A stretch of DNA of 64,000 nucleotides. Source: Siphonodentalium dalli. Lineage: Eukaryota > Mollusca > Scaphopoda > Gadilida > Siphonodentaliidae. The first letter of the stretch is position 1. Each line of letters begins with the position of its first letter. The translations under genes and the position numbers were made by a program. The DNA lies in contig CP136069.1 of assembly GCA_032622095.1 (NCBI GenBank), positions 188,781,122 through 188,845,121 on the forward strand. The letters are read 5' to 3'. Of this stretch, positions 21,321-32,724 are shown one piece after another. The notes beneath the pieces are model-generated. The model searched no databases and was not told the DNA's origin. It worked only from the letters and a program-made list of their open reading frames with translations.

Positions 21321-21690
21321 ATACCCGCCGACTAATATCGGGCAGTATAATAATCATATACCAGTATCTATGTGTATACCTAACCAAAAACAATTCCCCT
21401 CCCCCCACCCCACCCTGTTGGATAAGACTAAAGAGTTCTTTGGTCATGCACAAATAATTGTGGAACCCCTGACCTGTTTACCACTATTTACACTGGCCAG
21501 TGTTCTCTGTCAGACACAACACACTCGATATATTAAGGCTATAATGGTGTGTAGGGCGATTTGTGACATATAGTGTACCTACACAATGCTTTATTATTTG
21601 TTGTCAGATACTGAATAGACCAGGATACACATGGAAATACAGTTTATTTTTCGTTTTTCTGATCTGTGTTTACCAATTAGTAAGGCAGTT
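21321..21690. other. no gene recognised
   Basis: Contains a pyrimidine-rich CCCCTCCCCCCACCCCACCC patch at about 21397. Nothing else seen. Confidence 0.5.
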
Positions 21691-22085
21691 AAAGGTACTC
21701 AATCCGATAAAACTCCTCTCAATTACTATTTCAATGGCTTCGGGGGTCAAAAATATTTGATTCGAGTCGAGGAAGTCACCCATCAAAGCTCAGATTTGTT
21801 AGATATCGATTTTAGAAATCTATTATTTTTCATTATCGGGAATACTATCTGGCCCAGAACTCAGTCAAAATTGCGTTAAAATTACCACTTGATTTTAGAG
21901 TTATCCATCCTTGTCTGTTTGAATAGATTTGGAGTACACATCCAGAGCAGATTACGGCAGTTATTAGTACTCATCTCGAGTTAATAACAAATTTCAAAAA
22001 TCAATATCTAATAACTCTGAGCTTTGTTTGATGGGTTCCTCGACTCGAATCAAATATTTTTTACCCCCAAAGTAGTCCAGGAGAT
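21691..22085. mobile_element. foldback element with imperfect arms of about 100 bp
   Basis: Left arm GTCAAAAATATTTGATTCGA, CATCAAAGCTCAGATTTGTT; right arm AACTCTGAGCTTTGTTTGAT, CTCGAATCAAATATTTTTTA. One arm recurs at 18284-18420. Confidence 0.65.
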
Positions 22086-22189
22086 ATTGGTCAACCTCTG
22101 CACCCCCCCCCCAGGACTCAACTTCACCCCACTAATTTTCTTTCTTAATGGCTCCTCTAATTTTTTTCACTTGTTAACAAGAAAAAAAA

Positions 22190-23370
22190 GTGGCCGCAGA
22201 GACTCCAGACAAGATGGCGTCCATCATGGCGGCCATTTTTGTATATGCACCAGGTCTCTTTGCTCGCCGTTATAGTAAAGATGATATCACATGCGGTCTT
22301 GTTTTTCGCTCGATTCGTTATGCTAATATAAAACCCTTACAAATTAGCCAAAAATCCGACACCAGAATCCAATATGGGGGCCAAGATGGGCTTAGATGGC
22401 CGCCGAAATGTGAAAATATGCTATTTTTCTGACATTTCACCACCTTTCGTTTGTCTCTGTGGCAAAATATTGGCATTTTGGCATGATGTTATACATTTAT
22501 CGTATAGAAGAGTCATTGGCGAACACATGGGGACCATAATATACATTCATTGTGGGATATATTTGTCCGTTATCACGTTTTCCCAAATGCCGGTATAATA
22601 GGTCAAAGCCGAATCAACGCTAATAACGTGATGTAATGTTTCGAATCAATGAATGATATTGCTATCATACCAACACCCATGCATATATATGTATAGGAGA
22701 TAGTCGAACTAGGATTCCTCTTATACCTGAGTTGAGAAATATTCACCCTAATCCAAGATGGCGGCCAAAATGGCCACCAGAAATAAAAAATCGCCGAAAA
22801 TCGCTGATTTTAACATCAGTGAGCATTATTGTCATGATAAATCCACACCTACTTACTATTGTGAGTTGGGAACACTTAGGCGAAGAACTTTCCTTGTACC
22901 ACATCCAAATAAAAGTCCCCCAAATTCAAAATGGCGCCCACAATGGCGGACAGATTTTGAAAAATCACCGAAATTCCCTCATATTCACATCATTGGGCAT
23001 TATTGTAGAGACAACTCCACCATGCTTACAGTTGAATTGTAAATACTGAGGTGAAGTAATTACCTTACATCTCATGCAAGAAATGGTTTTCCAAATCGAA
23101 GATGGCTGCCAAACTGGCGACCGAAATTTGAAAACACGCCTGTATTCCTTTACTTTCTTACGATGGGCATTATTGTTTCGCGATTTCTACCCACCATTGC
23201 ATGTTGATGTGGAATATTGATATGAAGTATTCATTAGGGTTTGGCAATTGATACTCACAGTCAAGATGGTGGCCAAACTGGCGGCCAGAAATTGAAAAGA
23301 AGTCGATATTATCACATGCTAATTTCAACTTTTTGTCATAATATCGGTATGTATGGACGAAACTGTACAT
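22190..23370. repeat. diverged repeats of about 170 bp with an AAGATGGCGGCC motif
   Basis: AAGATGG-like motifs followed about 15 bases later by a second GGCGGCC or GGC(C/G)ACC lie near 22210, 22381, 22757, 22930, 23100 and 23266. Most successive gaps are 166-173 bp. The motif is followed by AGAAAT / GAAAT and, about 60 bases on, by GGGCATTATTGT in several units. The same motif pair is found inverted near 28385 and 28550. No coding capacity. Confidence 0.75.
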
Positions 23371-24183
23371 AAACCATCTATTAGTTCAACTTAAACGTAT
23401 CAAAACGCATGACATAGCTCGTATCCTTCTGAAAAGATGAAAACCCACAATTAATATCGCGATGTGGCATTTCGAAATCCATTCTCCACTCAGCGCCGAT
23501 AATGGCCGTAACCGTAGGTGCGCCGAATAGTCATATCAGAACAAGTACCTGATAACAGATTCTGATTTGCCACGTCACGTCCATAATTATCTGGACCAGC
23601 TTCCATTTCTTTGTCTGATAAATCTAGGTCGCTCACACCGACAAAGTATTCACCACTTCCTGGGAGAAGGGTCCCTCTAATCATAACGTTTCAAACTCGG
23701 GAAAATAACCATAAATTCATTGTGGAAAAAATCCCTATTTTAATGGTATTTGTCGGTTTTTATGGTCGTTTTGTGATAAAATTGACAAAAAAATAATATT
23801 CCTTATGAAATTGGTGGTATTTAAACCAAAAAAGTCACATTTTGCTATAAAAACACGAGATTAAACACACAAAAAGCATTTTCTTCTCCAGAAAAAGGGC
23901 AAGTCCTGCCCCCGCTCGCCCCCCTTCAAGCCCTTGGTCAAGGGCAGGGGGTCAGCTGCCCCCTCTGCCCCCCCCCTCTTCCGGCGCCCTTGGATGTCTC
24001 ATTCGCACTTTAATTTCACAGTTATTTCTTTGATTGATTCCGTTCAATGTTAAGTCTTCTTGACCATCTCTGGTCAGATTTCATTTATTTTTGGAATGCT
24101 AAAAGGGTGATATGAATGGTTTCCGATAACAGGTGTGTTTTTCTGAGAGCTTCTGGATATTTTTCCTTTTGATAGACTTGGCT
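23371..24183. other. no gene recognised
   Basis: Includes a C-rich CCCTTGGTCAAGGGC-type patch at 23890-23995. No ORF of interest. Confidence 0.55.
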
Positions 24184-24435
24184 TGACCCTTTCATGATGG
24201 GAGCAGCAGAATTAAAGAACCTGTGCGAGTGCATTCTTTTATATTAAGAGTCCCCCCATGGAACCTCGCATATATAACAGAATGCACTGGCTTACCAGGT
24301 CAAGATAAATGTTGTTAGGCCAATGTATTCTCTTATATATACGAGGCTCCATATGGGGGACTCGAACATGTAAGAGAATGTACTGGCACAGGGTTTTCAG
24401 CAAATTTCAGGAAGCTCCAGTCATGGAAGGGTTAA
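24184..24435. mobile_element. TTAA hairpin MITE (family C), two hairpins
   Basis: Starts TTGACCCTTTCATGATGGGA, ends CCAGTCATGGAAGGGTTAA. Two hairpins, each with a TTATATAT-GCGAG type arm, flank GGTCAAGATAAATGTTGTTA. Confidence 0.75.
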
Positions 24436-24628
24436 TTTCTTATCTGTAGAAACATTCTGCATAGGGTTCTGTGAATATCAAATATTCTCGAAAAACAGTT
24501 TGATTCGATTGATGTATATTTCAGTCGATTTTGGATGACAATTTTTTAATCTTACAAAATGACTAATGAACCAAAGCCTGGCAAATATTTTGCAACAAAA
24601 TTCTGTCCAAGCTCGATGTAAACTAGTA

Positions 24629-24760
24629 GTATAGTCGTTGTGGTGATTTTGGAGGGTGAACGTAGACAAAATTGTTATAAAGCCAGTTTTGGTGTCATTT
24701 TGACCGGGAATGTTTGGACAACAATATATCCAAAATCCGCTTTGGGGAATTTGTTTTACA
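24629..24760 (+). repeat. left terminal inverted repeat of the 4.1-kb transposon
   Basis: Contains AGACAAAATTGTTATAAAGC, GTGTCATTTTGACCGG and ATATATCCAAAATCCGCTTT; pairs with 28575-28706. Confidence 0.75.
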
Positions 24761-25323
24761 GTCATTTGAATACAGGACGTTTCGTCATTATGCCACAAAA
24801 TTTCGTAATGCAGATAAATACAAACAGTTTACTTGTGTTAGCTCGCAAACCACTAATGCGTGGCAAGTTCGCATGGATAATTGTCATATGATGATACGAC
24901 AGCATGACCCACCACAGTGTAAGCCATATTTGCCCCCACCAATAAAGAGCGTTGAGTAAAATACCATACATAAAGAGCGTTTTGTGAGCGTTGGAGGAAA
25001 ACACCACAATAAGCCATGTGTGCGCTCCAGTGATAAAGCACGTTATCATAGAACGACATAACGCACGTCACTGCAGTTGTGCAAACCACAAGTCGCATTG
25101 TTCAGTTGTTTCTAATATATCACTTCGATTTGTATCTCTAATTGTGAAAGTTGTAAAAGTAGCTTTTTTAGGAGTCGGACACATGTTTCCTGTTGAAACC
25201 TAACGGTGACAACGTACGCAGGAGATTTGTTTTGGTTAATTTGATTGCTTCATTCGTTGTTCTCGTGTTTTGTTTTATTATTGCATATTTATTCTCGCTC
25301 TATTTCATTTCTCATTGTTGATA

Positions 25324-28268
25324 ATGGCCGACAATCGTACCGTCGGCGATGAGCTTAACCCAGCTGAAGACCTCTGTGTCATATGTGGTTTTGTTAATGA
25401 TCCACCGGTAAGGTGGGGGCAAATGGTATTGTGACTCTCATAAGCTTTTGCGGACAACGGGGGCGACCTAATTTGAAACAATACCTCACCGCGCGCAGCC
25501 AGGTGACGCCTGTCGACAAAGTGCTGGTGCATGCAGGTTGCCGGAGAGATTTTACCGACACAAAAAGAAAGACACAAGATAATTTGGTGGTTTCAGAAGC
25601 GAAAAGACTACGATCTGATGCAACGCCAATCAATATAGCAGAAGACTGCTTAATATGTGGAGTTCATACAAGCACTGATGTTAGACACCCAGATAGGTCC
25701 ACACCAATGAGCCAAGTAGAGACTTCATGGACAAGCTCTTACAATGCTGTGCGCATAGACAGGATGCTTTAGCATATGACGTGGAGAAGCGCATTCAAGG
25801 GCGCATTGACTTGGTAGCAGCATAGGCCGTTTACCACCACGGATATCTGACTCGATTCTTACAAGGCAAGGATGTGAGTCAACCCGAGACAGGAAAAGTA
25901 GGTCGAAGATCAGATCAGGGTATGAAACATTGGTTCGAAACGATTTGTAATTGGCTCGAGACAGAAGCTGGGGCTGAATTATACACTGTTAGTGAGTTAC
26001 ATTCCAGAATGGTTGAATTCGCAGGCGAGTCAGAGGTTTATACTATTAAAAGTTTGAAAGGTAACTTAGAGGAATACTATGCAGAATTCATTTTCTTCGC
26101 CGAGGTTAAGGGACGGAAGGATGTCGTTTGTTTTCGAAATATGGCCAAATTCATTATAAATGAAAAGTGGTACACTGATAAAAACAGGATTTAGATGAGG
26201 AGGCAGACAGGATTGTCTTGACTGCAGCAAGAATACTAAAAGCACAAATAAGGGAGGCCGATTACATTCGCGAATCTTATCCACCCAGTGACGCTATATC
26301 TATTATTAGTCAGGGGCGAAATTGGATCCCGAATCACCTGCAAAGCCTACTAAAGATTTTAATTCCGTCCGATGTCAAGCAGAATAGCATCGGTCATTCC
26401 ATTGTACAGGGTGCTCGTCCATATTCGGTTATAACACCAACGCTGTTTGGACTGAGTGTAGAAATGGACAATGTGTTTGCCTGTTTGGTCCCAAATGGCT
26501 AGTGAACGAGTTATCCCGGTTGGGATTCTCTGTTACCCACGATGAAGTTGAGAGGTACAAGCAATCCGTCATTCAGACCGAAACGCCCAGTCAAATACTA
26601 ACTGACTATGCACCCGGTGCCTTCGTTTAGTGGGTGGCAGATAATGTCGACCACAACATAGCAACTCTAGATGGCAAGGGGACCTTCCATGGAATGGGGA
26701 TAGTTGCAATATCTGCACCCATGAATCAATCAGCACTGAACATGAAATCGCGTGTAATCATGAGACAAAAGCGGTTGAGGGTTGATGAGCTCGTGAAAAA
26801 CAAAGGAGTGTCCATCTCCCAATATGTTGATGGTATTGGCAAAGGAATTTCCAATATCAAACTGAAACCTCTTCTTCATTTGGCCACACCATATACCCTC
26901 CCATCTGACCTCAGCACAGATCTGCTGTGGCACTCAGCATGCTTTTTCAGTAAGAGTGAAAAACCTAGCGCGAACTGGTCAGGTTTCATGCAAAGTGCTT
27001 ACTCGCATGACGACACTCTGACCGCTGAGAAATCAGATGTTCTGTTCCTTCCCATCATCGATCTGAATCCGTCAGATGACGATTGCATTTATTCTACACT
27101 CATTTATGTTGAGGAACAGGCACGTAGATTGAACATCCACACACGCCATGTATCACTTTCGACCAGCCGTTGTGGCTCAATGCTGTAAACATAATAAGTT
27201 CTAAGTCGATGAACATAGTGTGTAGGCTGGGCGGATTTCACACTGTAATGAGCTTCATGGGGAGTATCGGTTCGATGATGAAGGGGTCGGGGTTAGAAGA
27301 AGCTTTGGAGAAAGTGTACGGTCAGAACACAGTGACCCGTATGATATCTGGAAAGGCAGTGTCGATGGCATTGCGTGGTTACTACCTAGTTGAGGCTGCG
27401 CTTTTCAATAAGTTGATAGCTGAAGTTGTCCCAGTTGAAAAGGACGGCAGTTCTGCGGACATCGAATCGGTAATGGAACAAGATGACATAGAATCCTCAC
27501 ACATGCAACAGGGTGATGTACACGTTGTTGGTGAAAACAGGATGGGCAAAATGCACCAGAGTGAAATGGACAGAATACAAAAACTGCGTGAAGAGATTGA
27601 AATTGGTGTTGTTCCTATATCCGCGGCTGCGGACTCAACTGAACTGTTGAAGATCGAGCAATGTATCAATTGTTATAAATCACTGCTTGTCAAAGAATCC
27701 CTCACAGCAAAATTGTGGGTGCAGTATATGGATTATGTGCAAACCCTAAAGAACTTCACCCGTGCTGAGCGAACAGGGGATTGGAATCTGCATATTGTAA
27801 CATTAGGGAAGATGCTGAACCACTTCGCAGCCACTAGTCATATAAATTACGCAAAGAGCTGCAGACTATATCTCCAAATGATGCTAGAATTACCAGTGAA
27901 GCATCCTTGGGTACATCAGTGTTTGAGGAACATGGCTTCCATGTAGCCCGTAGAAGTAGCAGATTCTGGGCGGGGTTATCAACCGATCTTATACACTGAA
28001 TAATGACGTATTGAATGCTGAGGGGTGGGGTTGGGAACGACGTGGTGATGATCTTTCCCCAGTCATGACTGACCAGAATGCAGCCCCAGACGAATTGCTC
28101 ACGTTTGTACGGTGCAAGTGTAAGATGTCATAAAAAAAACCATGTGACAACAATGTGTGTACATGTCGCAAACATGGTCTGAAATGTGTTATCGCTTGTG
28201 GAGATTGTCGTGGAGAGGGCTGCGTGAATTCAGAAGACGTTCTGATAGATGACGAGGGTGAGGTCTGA
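25324..28268 (+). pseudogene. transposase-like gene with N-terminal zinc fingers and C-terminal CXC motif, broken
   Basis: One protein spread over all three frames: pieces at 25324-25420, 25413-25772, 25755-25830, 25874-26187, 26188-26502, 26503-27150, 27152-27945, 27950-27992 and 28000-28268. In order: a zinc-binding head (CVICG, HAGCRRDFTD, then a second CLICG); a helical middle; a core with WVADNVDHN, TLDGKGTFHGMG, ITFDQPLW and RLGGFHTVMSF; the block RFWAGLSTDL; and a cysteine-rich tail (CKCK, then CTCRKHGLKC, CGDCRG) like Tesmin/TSO1 CXC repeats. I remember proteins with this layout as repeated unnamed genes in cnidarians and molluscs. The acidic residues of the core fit an RNase H-like (DDE/D) transposase, but that is inference. 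Damage: frameshifts near 25415, 26187 and 27150, TAG near 25829 and 26628, TAA near 28123, and a probable deletion near 27992. The start ATG at 25324 opens the CVICG reading. Confidence 0.75.
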
Positions 28269-28359
28269 GTATAAATGATATACTTGACACACAAGTGTCG
28301 AAATCATGAAGTATTTCTCATTCTGGTCATCACTGGCTGATTTCGATAAACAAAATAAA

Positions 28360-28575
28360 CAAAAGAAATAATTGTCATTTTAGCGGCCATTTTGGTTGCC
28401 ATCTTTTGACTCTGTGACTGATATTTGGTCAGTGTGACTCCCGTGGAATCCTTTGTCAAACGTGATGACATTTGTACGAGAGCAAACTCATTACCCCTAC
28501 CTCACAATGGACTAATGCTGATTGGGGAATATTTATAATCGTTGGCCGCCACATTGGACGCCATCTTGAATCCTG
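28360..28575 (-). repeat. two inverted AAGATGGCGGCC-type repeat units
   Basis: GCGGCCATTTTGGTTGCCAT and GGCCGCCACATTGGACGCCA, about 165 bp apart, are the reverse complement of the 22.2-23.4 kb units. They lie just inside the right end of the 4.1-kb transposon. Confidence 0.7.
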
Positions 28576-28706
28576 AATTTTCCCCAAGGCGGATTTTAGC
28601 GGATTTTGGATATGTTATTCCTGATACTTTTGCGCGCAAAATGAGACCAAACCCAGCTTTATAACAATTTTGTCCAGGTTCAACCTCCCGACGACCACAC
28701 TATAGT
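28575..28706 (-). repeat. right terminal inverted repeat of the 4.1-kb transposon
   Basis: Contains AGCGGATTTTGGATATGTTA, GCTTTATAACAATTTTGTCC and ACGACCACACTATAG; pairs with 24629-24760. Confidence 0.75.
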
Positions 28707-28789
28707 AATGCACTGACAGAGTAATGCTCCTGATAGTCTTTTGGAAAAATATAACAATTTCAGATTGAGGTGGGATGTATTGTTACTTG

Positions 28790-29215
28790 GCACGCCCTTA
28801 TAAAAACACTCTGGTAAAAGTCCGGTAAACCATGGTTTACCAGGCTCTACTCTGGTAAAATATGGTAAAGTCAATTTACAATAAAAAAAAACTAGTAAAA
28901 GCCTGGTAAACCATTTTTACCAGGCTCTACTCTGGTCAAATCAGATGTATTATGATGTACTCTGGTAAAAGCCATGTAAAAAGCCATGTAAAAATGACAT
29001 ACCCTTGTAAATTCCAAGTAAAGACATGGTAAAGTCAGGTTTACAATGATATACTCTGGTAAAAGCCATGTTAAATGGACATAACCTTGTAATTCATGGT
29101 AAAGTCAGGTTAACAATGAATGATATGCTCTGGTAAAAGCCATGTGAAAAAAAAGACATACCCTTGTAAATTCCATGCACGTAAAGGCATGGTGTACCCC
29201 ACTTTACTCTCATAA
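28790..29215. repeat. degenerate tandem repeat of about 75-85 bp
   Basis: Repeated CTCTGGTAAAAGCCATGTAA, GACATACCCTTGTAAATTCC and CATGGTAAAGTCAGGTTTAC with varying spacing, 4-5 copies; small inner inversions such as GGTAAACCATGGTTTACCAG. Confidence 0.8.
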
Positions 29216-29594
29216 AATGCTGGTGAGACAGGACATACATGGGTAAAACACATGTAAATCAAGAACATACTGTAGTAAATAAGTTCTTCTTTAAAAAAAA
29301 AACTCTCTTTAAATATTTGTATTATTTTTTTCATTTCTGAATACGTCAGTTATTTGTGAATATTTATTTTCATTTCTGAATACATCCGTGATTTTGTGAA
29401 TAACTGAGCTCTGCATTCTCTGGTATTAATGTTATGTGGCGGCTATATAATAACATATATCCTTTGATTTACGAACGAGGTGAGGTAATGCCATAAAATA
29501 ATATACAAGTGATACAAGGGGAATTATAGTATGAATCTGAGTGCTATTTCTAGATTAAAGTCTGGTATGTTGTCCTTGTAGCAGTTCAGACTTA
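29216..29594. other. no gene recognised
   Basis: AT-rich; no structure beyond short A and T runs. Confidence 0.55.
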
Positions 29595-29890
29595 CACTGA
29601 GACTATATCACCCCTGGTCAAGTGGTCCTGCTAATATGGTATGATGCTGGTGGTCCTGCTGAATTGCTATGATGCGGGTAGGGCAAACTTATACCGTTGC
29701 GAAAAAGTACCGTTATTATTTATAAAGTTGTCATTTTCGCGGTGTTTGGCTAATCCGAGCGATTTGAGAAAAAAACAGTGTGTGTATGAAACATTCAAGA
29801 ACATATATATTTTTGAAAAATATAATAATGCCTGCGCTTGTGATTCTAAAACGACGTGAATATCCATCTTGATCATAGTCGATTTTCAAA
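29595..29890. repeat. single arm of foldback family H
   Basis: GGTCAAGTGGTCCTGCTAAT, GGTGGTCCTGCTGAATTGCT and CATTTTCGCGGTGTTTGGCT match 44070-44340. Confidence 0.7.
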
Positions 29891-30055
29891 AGATAATACA
29901 ACTAGTATTAAAACTATTTCGCAATAAATATGTTTTTGAATGTTTGATACGCATAATGGCTTTTCCTGGATATGTTCTGTTTATCAGAAAACTGCGAAAA
30001 AGACAAATTAAAACAATATAACGGTATACTTTTTGTTAATTAACAATCAAGGTAC
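29891..30055. other. no feature recognised
   Basis: AT-rich spacer. Confidence 0.5.
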
Positions 30056-30255
30056 AATTTTAGTTAACCATCATGGGACCATATTTTTATTAACCCTCAT
30101 TGGACGATATATTAATTAACCCTCATGGGACCATATTTTAATTAATCGTGATGTGACCATATTTTAATTTACCCTCTCTGCGTGTGAGCATATTTTAATT
30201 TACCCTCATGGAACCATACATGTATTTTAAATAATCCTTATGAGAGGTCATATCA
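30056..30255. repeat. degenerate tandem repeat of about 31 bp, 6-7 copies
   Basis: Unit TTAACCCTCATGGGACCATA plus TTTTAA, with substitutions such as CATTGGACG and TCGTGATGTGACC. Confidence 0.85.
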
Positions 30256-30579
30256 GGAGTACATTACCTGAGGCCATTCTTAGGTCAGCATTACGCCCTC
30301 CAATGGTGTATCTTGACAAGTATATCTGGCCCTGTCACAGGAGGTAGTTGACTAAATGTGATTAAAACATACTCGGCATTTGCGTAATTGGATACTAAAT
30401 GTGATTAGAAACGTGCTCGTACTTAAACCATGTTACGAAGATCGCAAATTTTTGCCCGATTATTATTCTGCATGCTATATTCCATGCGCTATTCAGACCA
30501 CCATTTTAAATGAAATTAGAAAAAATTATCATATATAATCAACTATATGGGCGTTACCTATATACATATTTTTCACAAT
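30256..30579. other. no feature recognised
   Basis: No gene or repeat identified. Confidence 0.5.
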
Positions 30580-31052
30580 CACCACTCCTTAAAGTTGTTA
30601 TGTTGTATATATGGCTAATAATATGATCTTGAGGGCGTTACCATTTCTGACTATGGTTTTCTTGTTTCATATATGGCAGGTTTTGGGTGCAGAAAAAAGA
30701 AGAAGACGCATTTGTAACCAATTACTGGGTTACAAATACGCGTCCTGTTGTTAGTATAATGACTACTGAATATTATGCGATTGTATACAAACTTTTACTA
30801 CACCAGGCATGCGCTCCAGGGTTGGAAACGATTTATTACGTTATCTTGTGAAAACCCCGTCGTCATATAGAAACAAGAAAACCATAGTCAGAAATGGTAA
30901 CGCCACCAAGATCATATTATTAGCCATAAATATCAATTATAATATAAAATATTATTCATTAGTTAGCGTTAATATAGGCGCTAACTAATGACTTGTTAAA
31001 TAACATCTAATAAATATTCATCTTATTCACAACTTTAAGGAGTCCTTCTGGT
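30580..31052. mobile_element. foldback element, arms of about 80-90 bp
   Basis: Left CTCCTTAAAGTTGT, GGCTAATAATATGATCTTGA, CCATTTCTGACTATGGTTTT; right is the complement (AAAACCATAGTCAGAAATGG, AAGATCATATTATTAGCC, ACAACTTTAAGGAGTCC). The right arm carries an extra hairpin near 30957-30993 (CATTAGTTAGCG / CGCTAACTAATG), which looks like an insertion. No ORF. Confidence 0.8.
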
Positions 31053-31582
31053 ACACGAGAATATTTATCGCCGTTTGATTTGCACCAAGTGAACTCGGCG
31101 CATATATAATTGATAGAACAGACCTCTATTATGATGATCGTGTCGTTATTTGTTTAAGATACGTATCAATTGACATATACGCACCCGTTCCCTCATTAAA
31201 ATCTATATATATCGCCCATTTTAGGGGACCTCCGCGAATTCGGGGACTTCCGCAAAGTGACCTCCACAAATCGGGACCTACTGCAAATCGTCGCACCCAA
31301 TGCAATTTGTAAACAAATACGATTGACATGCGTTTTAACGAGGTGAGCTTTAATTAAACGAAAGAAGCATTCTACATAAACTATTTGTCATGGACTCAGC
31401 CAGTGTGTCATATATATGTGTCAACTAAGGTCGCTTTGCGTGGTAAAAGTGAAAAGTGAAAAGTGAAAGTGGAAAATCCTATTGAAAATGAAAGTAGCCT
31501 ACAATTTTGGGATTTCCGCGGCAGATTGCAGTGAATCTATACTATTTGAAGTGAATGTACAATTCCTGGAATTCTATCAGAT
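31053..31582. other. no gene recognised
   Basis: Includes a short GTGAAAAGTGAAAAGTGAAA patch near 31449. No other structure. Confidence 0.55.
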
Positions 31583-31660
31583 ATCGCGACTCTGCTCGTT
31601 TTCGTGATCATAGGTTATATAGGGCCTATATGACCACGAAAACGAGTCGAGTCGCGATAC
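31583..31660. repeat. 78-bp palindrome
   Basis: TATCGCGACTCTGCTCGTTT and AACGAGTCGAGTCGCGATA pair around a centre GGTTATATAGGGCCTATAT that is itself self-complementary. Confidence 0.85.
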
Positions 31661-31724
31661 ACCCATCGGTACAAACACATTGTGTATACGATACAATTTT
31701 GACTTGATGACCAGAACATAAAAG

Positions 31725-32283
31725 ATGGTGGTTAATCCAAGTCTCCAACAGAACAGACATGCGCGCTCCAATTAAAATTACCCATAATTCAGTTCACTAC
31801 ACCAGGGGCTCCCAATGGGTTATACAATATTTTCAGGCTATCAGATTATTTATATTTTCTACAACATATTATTACACCGGTGACTTTAAGTTTACAATTT
31901 CAGCCTGTCCTGACTCTATCGATACGATTTATCATATTTTCAAAAACATATTATACACCGGTGGCGTTAACTTTACAATTTCGGCATCTACGTGATTCTA
32001 TCGGTACGATTGAGTAAGGTACAAAAACAAATCTCCAAGAATACACCAGGGGCTCCCAATGGGTTATATATTATTTTCAGGCTATCAGATTATTTATATT
32101 TTCAACAACATATTATTACATCGGTGACTTTAAGTTTACAATTTCAGCCTGTCCTGACTCTATCGATACGATTTATCATATTTTCAAAAACATATTATAC
32201 ACCGGTGGCATTAACTTTACAATTTCAGCATCTACGTGATTCTATCGGTACGATTGAGTAAGGTACAAAAAAAAAATCTCCAA
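31725..32283. repeat. 244-bp direct tandem duplication
   Basis: Copies start at 31799 and 32043 with ACACCAGGGGCTCCCAATGG and end near AAATCTCCAAGAATA. They differ at only a few positions. A third copy with its upstream flank is at 42418-42745. Each copy contains two variants of AACATATTATTACACCGGTG, so an older internal duplication is visible. Confidence 0.9.
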
Positions 32284-32397
32284 GAATACATTCGTCCAGT
32301 CCACCACACACTATCAAAATCACCGAAACTAGTTACACCACCATTACATGTGGCGTAATAAAATATGAGTCGCATCCGATAAGATTATTGCCGGATT
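32284..32397. other. no feature recognised
   Basis: Short spacer. Confidence 0.5.
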
Positions 32398-32529
32398 TTA
32401 ACCCTGCGCGGTGCTGCCCCAGCGTAGGGTTAAAAACTGGCTTACAAGATCAAGGTAAAAATGTGTTAGGCCAATGCATTCTCTTATATATGTGAGGCGC
32501 CCTATGGGCGACTCGCATATATAACACAG
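32398..32529. mobile_element. family C fragment
   Basis: TTAACCCTGCGCGGTGCTGC at left, then AATGCATTCTCTTATATATG and GCGACTCGCATATATAA. The right end is replaced by the foldback at 32525. Confidence 0.6.
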
Positions 32530-32724
32530 GGGCCCGCGTAACGCGCTCTGCTGCCCGCTCCCTTTTGCACTGCCCATATACGCCGCTCTATATACGCGCC
32601 TGCTTCACGTCAATGGTAGTATAATAAGGCCCATTAACGTGAAGCAGACGCGTATATAGAATAGCGGCGTATATGGGCAGCGCAAAAGGGGAGCGGGCAG
32701 CGGAGCAAGTTACAGGCCCCTGTG
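32525..32724. mobile_element. 200-bp GC-rich foldback element
   Basis: Starts CACAGGGGCC, ends GGCCCCTGTG. The arms of about 90 bases (CTGCTGCCCGCTCCCTTTTG, GCCCATATACGCCGCT, CGCCTGCTTCACGT) pair with their complements; the loop is about 20 bases. It is far more GC-rich than its surroundings and is inserted in a family C element. Confidence 0.85.

Larger units (their letters stand above)
24629..28706. mobile_element. decayed DNA transposon of about 4.1 kb with long inverted ends
   Basis: The left end (24629-24760) and right end (28575-28706) are imperfect inverted repeats of about 120-130 bp. Shared blocks read outward to inward: TATAGT, GACAAAATTGTTATAAAGC, TCATTTTG, TATCCAAAATCCGCT and TTGGGGAA. 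The right side also carries two inverted AAGATGGCGGCC-type repeats. A single broken gene lies between the ends on the + strand. Its decay and the divergence of the ends (roughly a quarter of positions by eye) show an old, dead copy. I could not fix the target duplication. Confidence 0.75.

Noticed and set aside
25413-27946. Five separate small genes
   Set aside because: The frames follow one another on the same strand with only one-base shifts or single stops between them, and protein motifs continue across the breaks; they are one broken gene.
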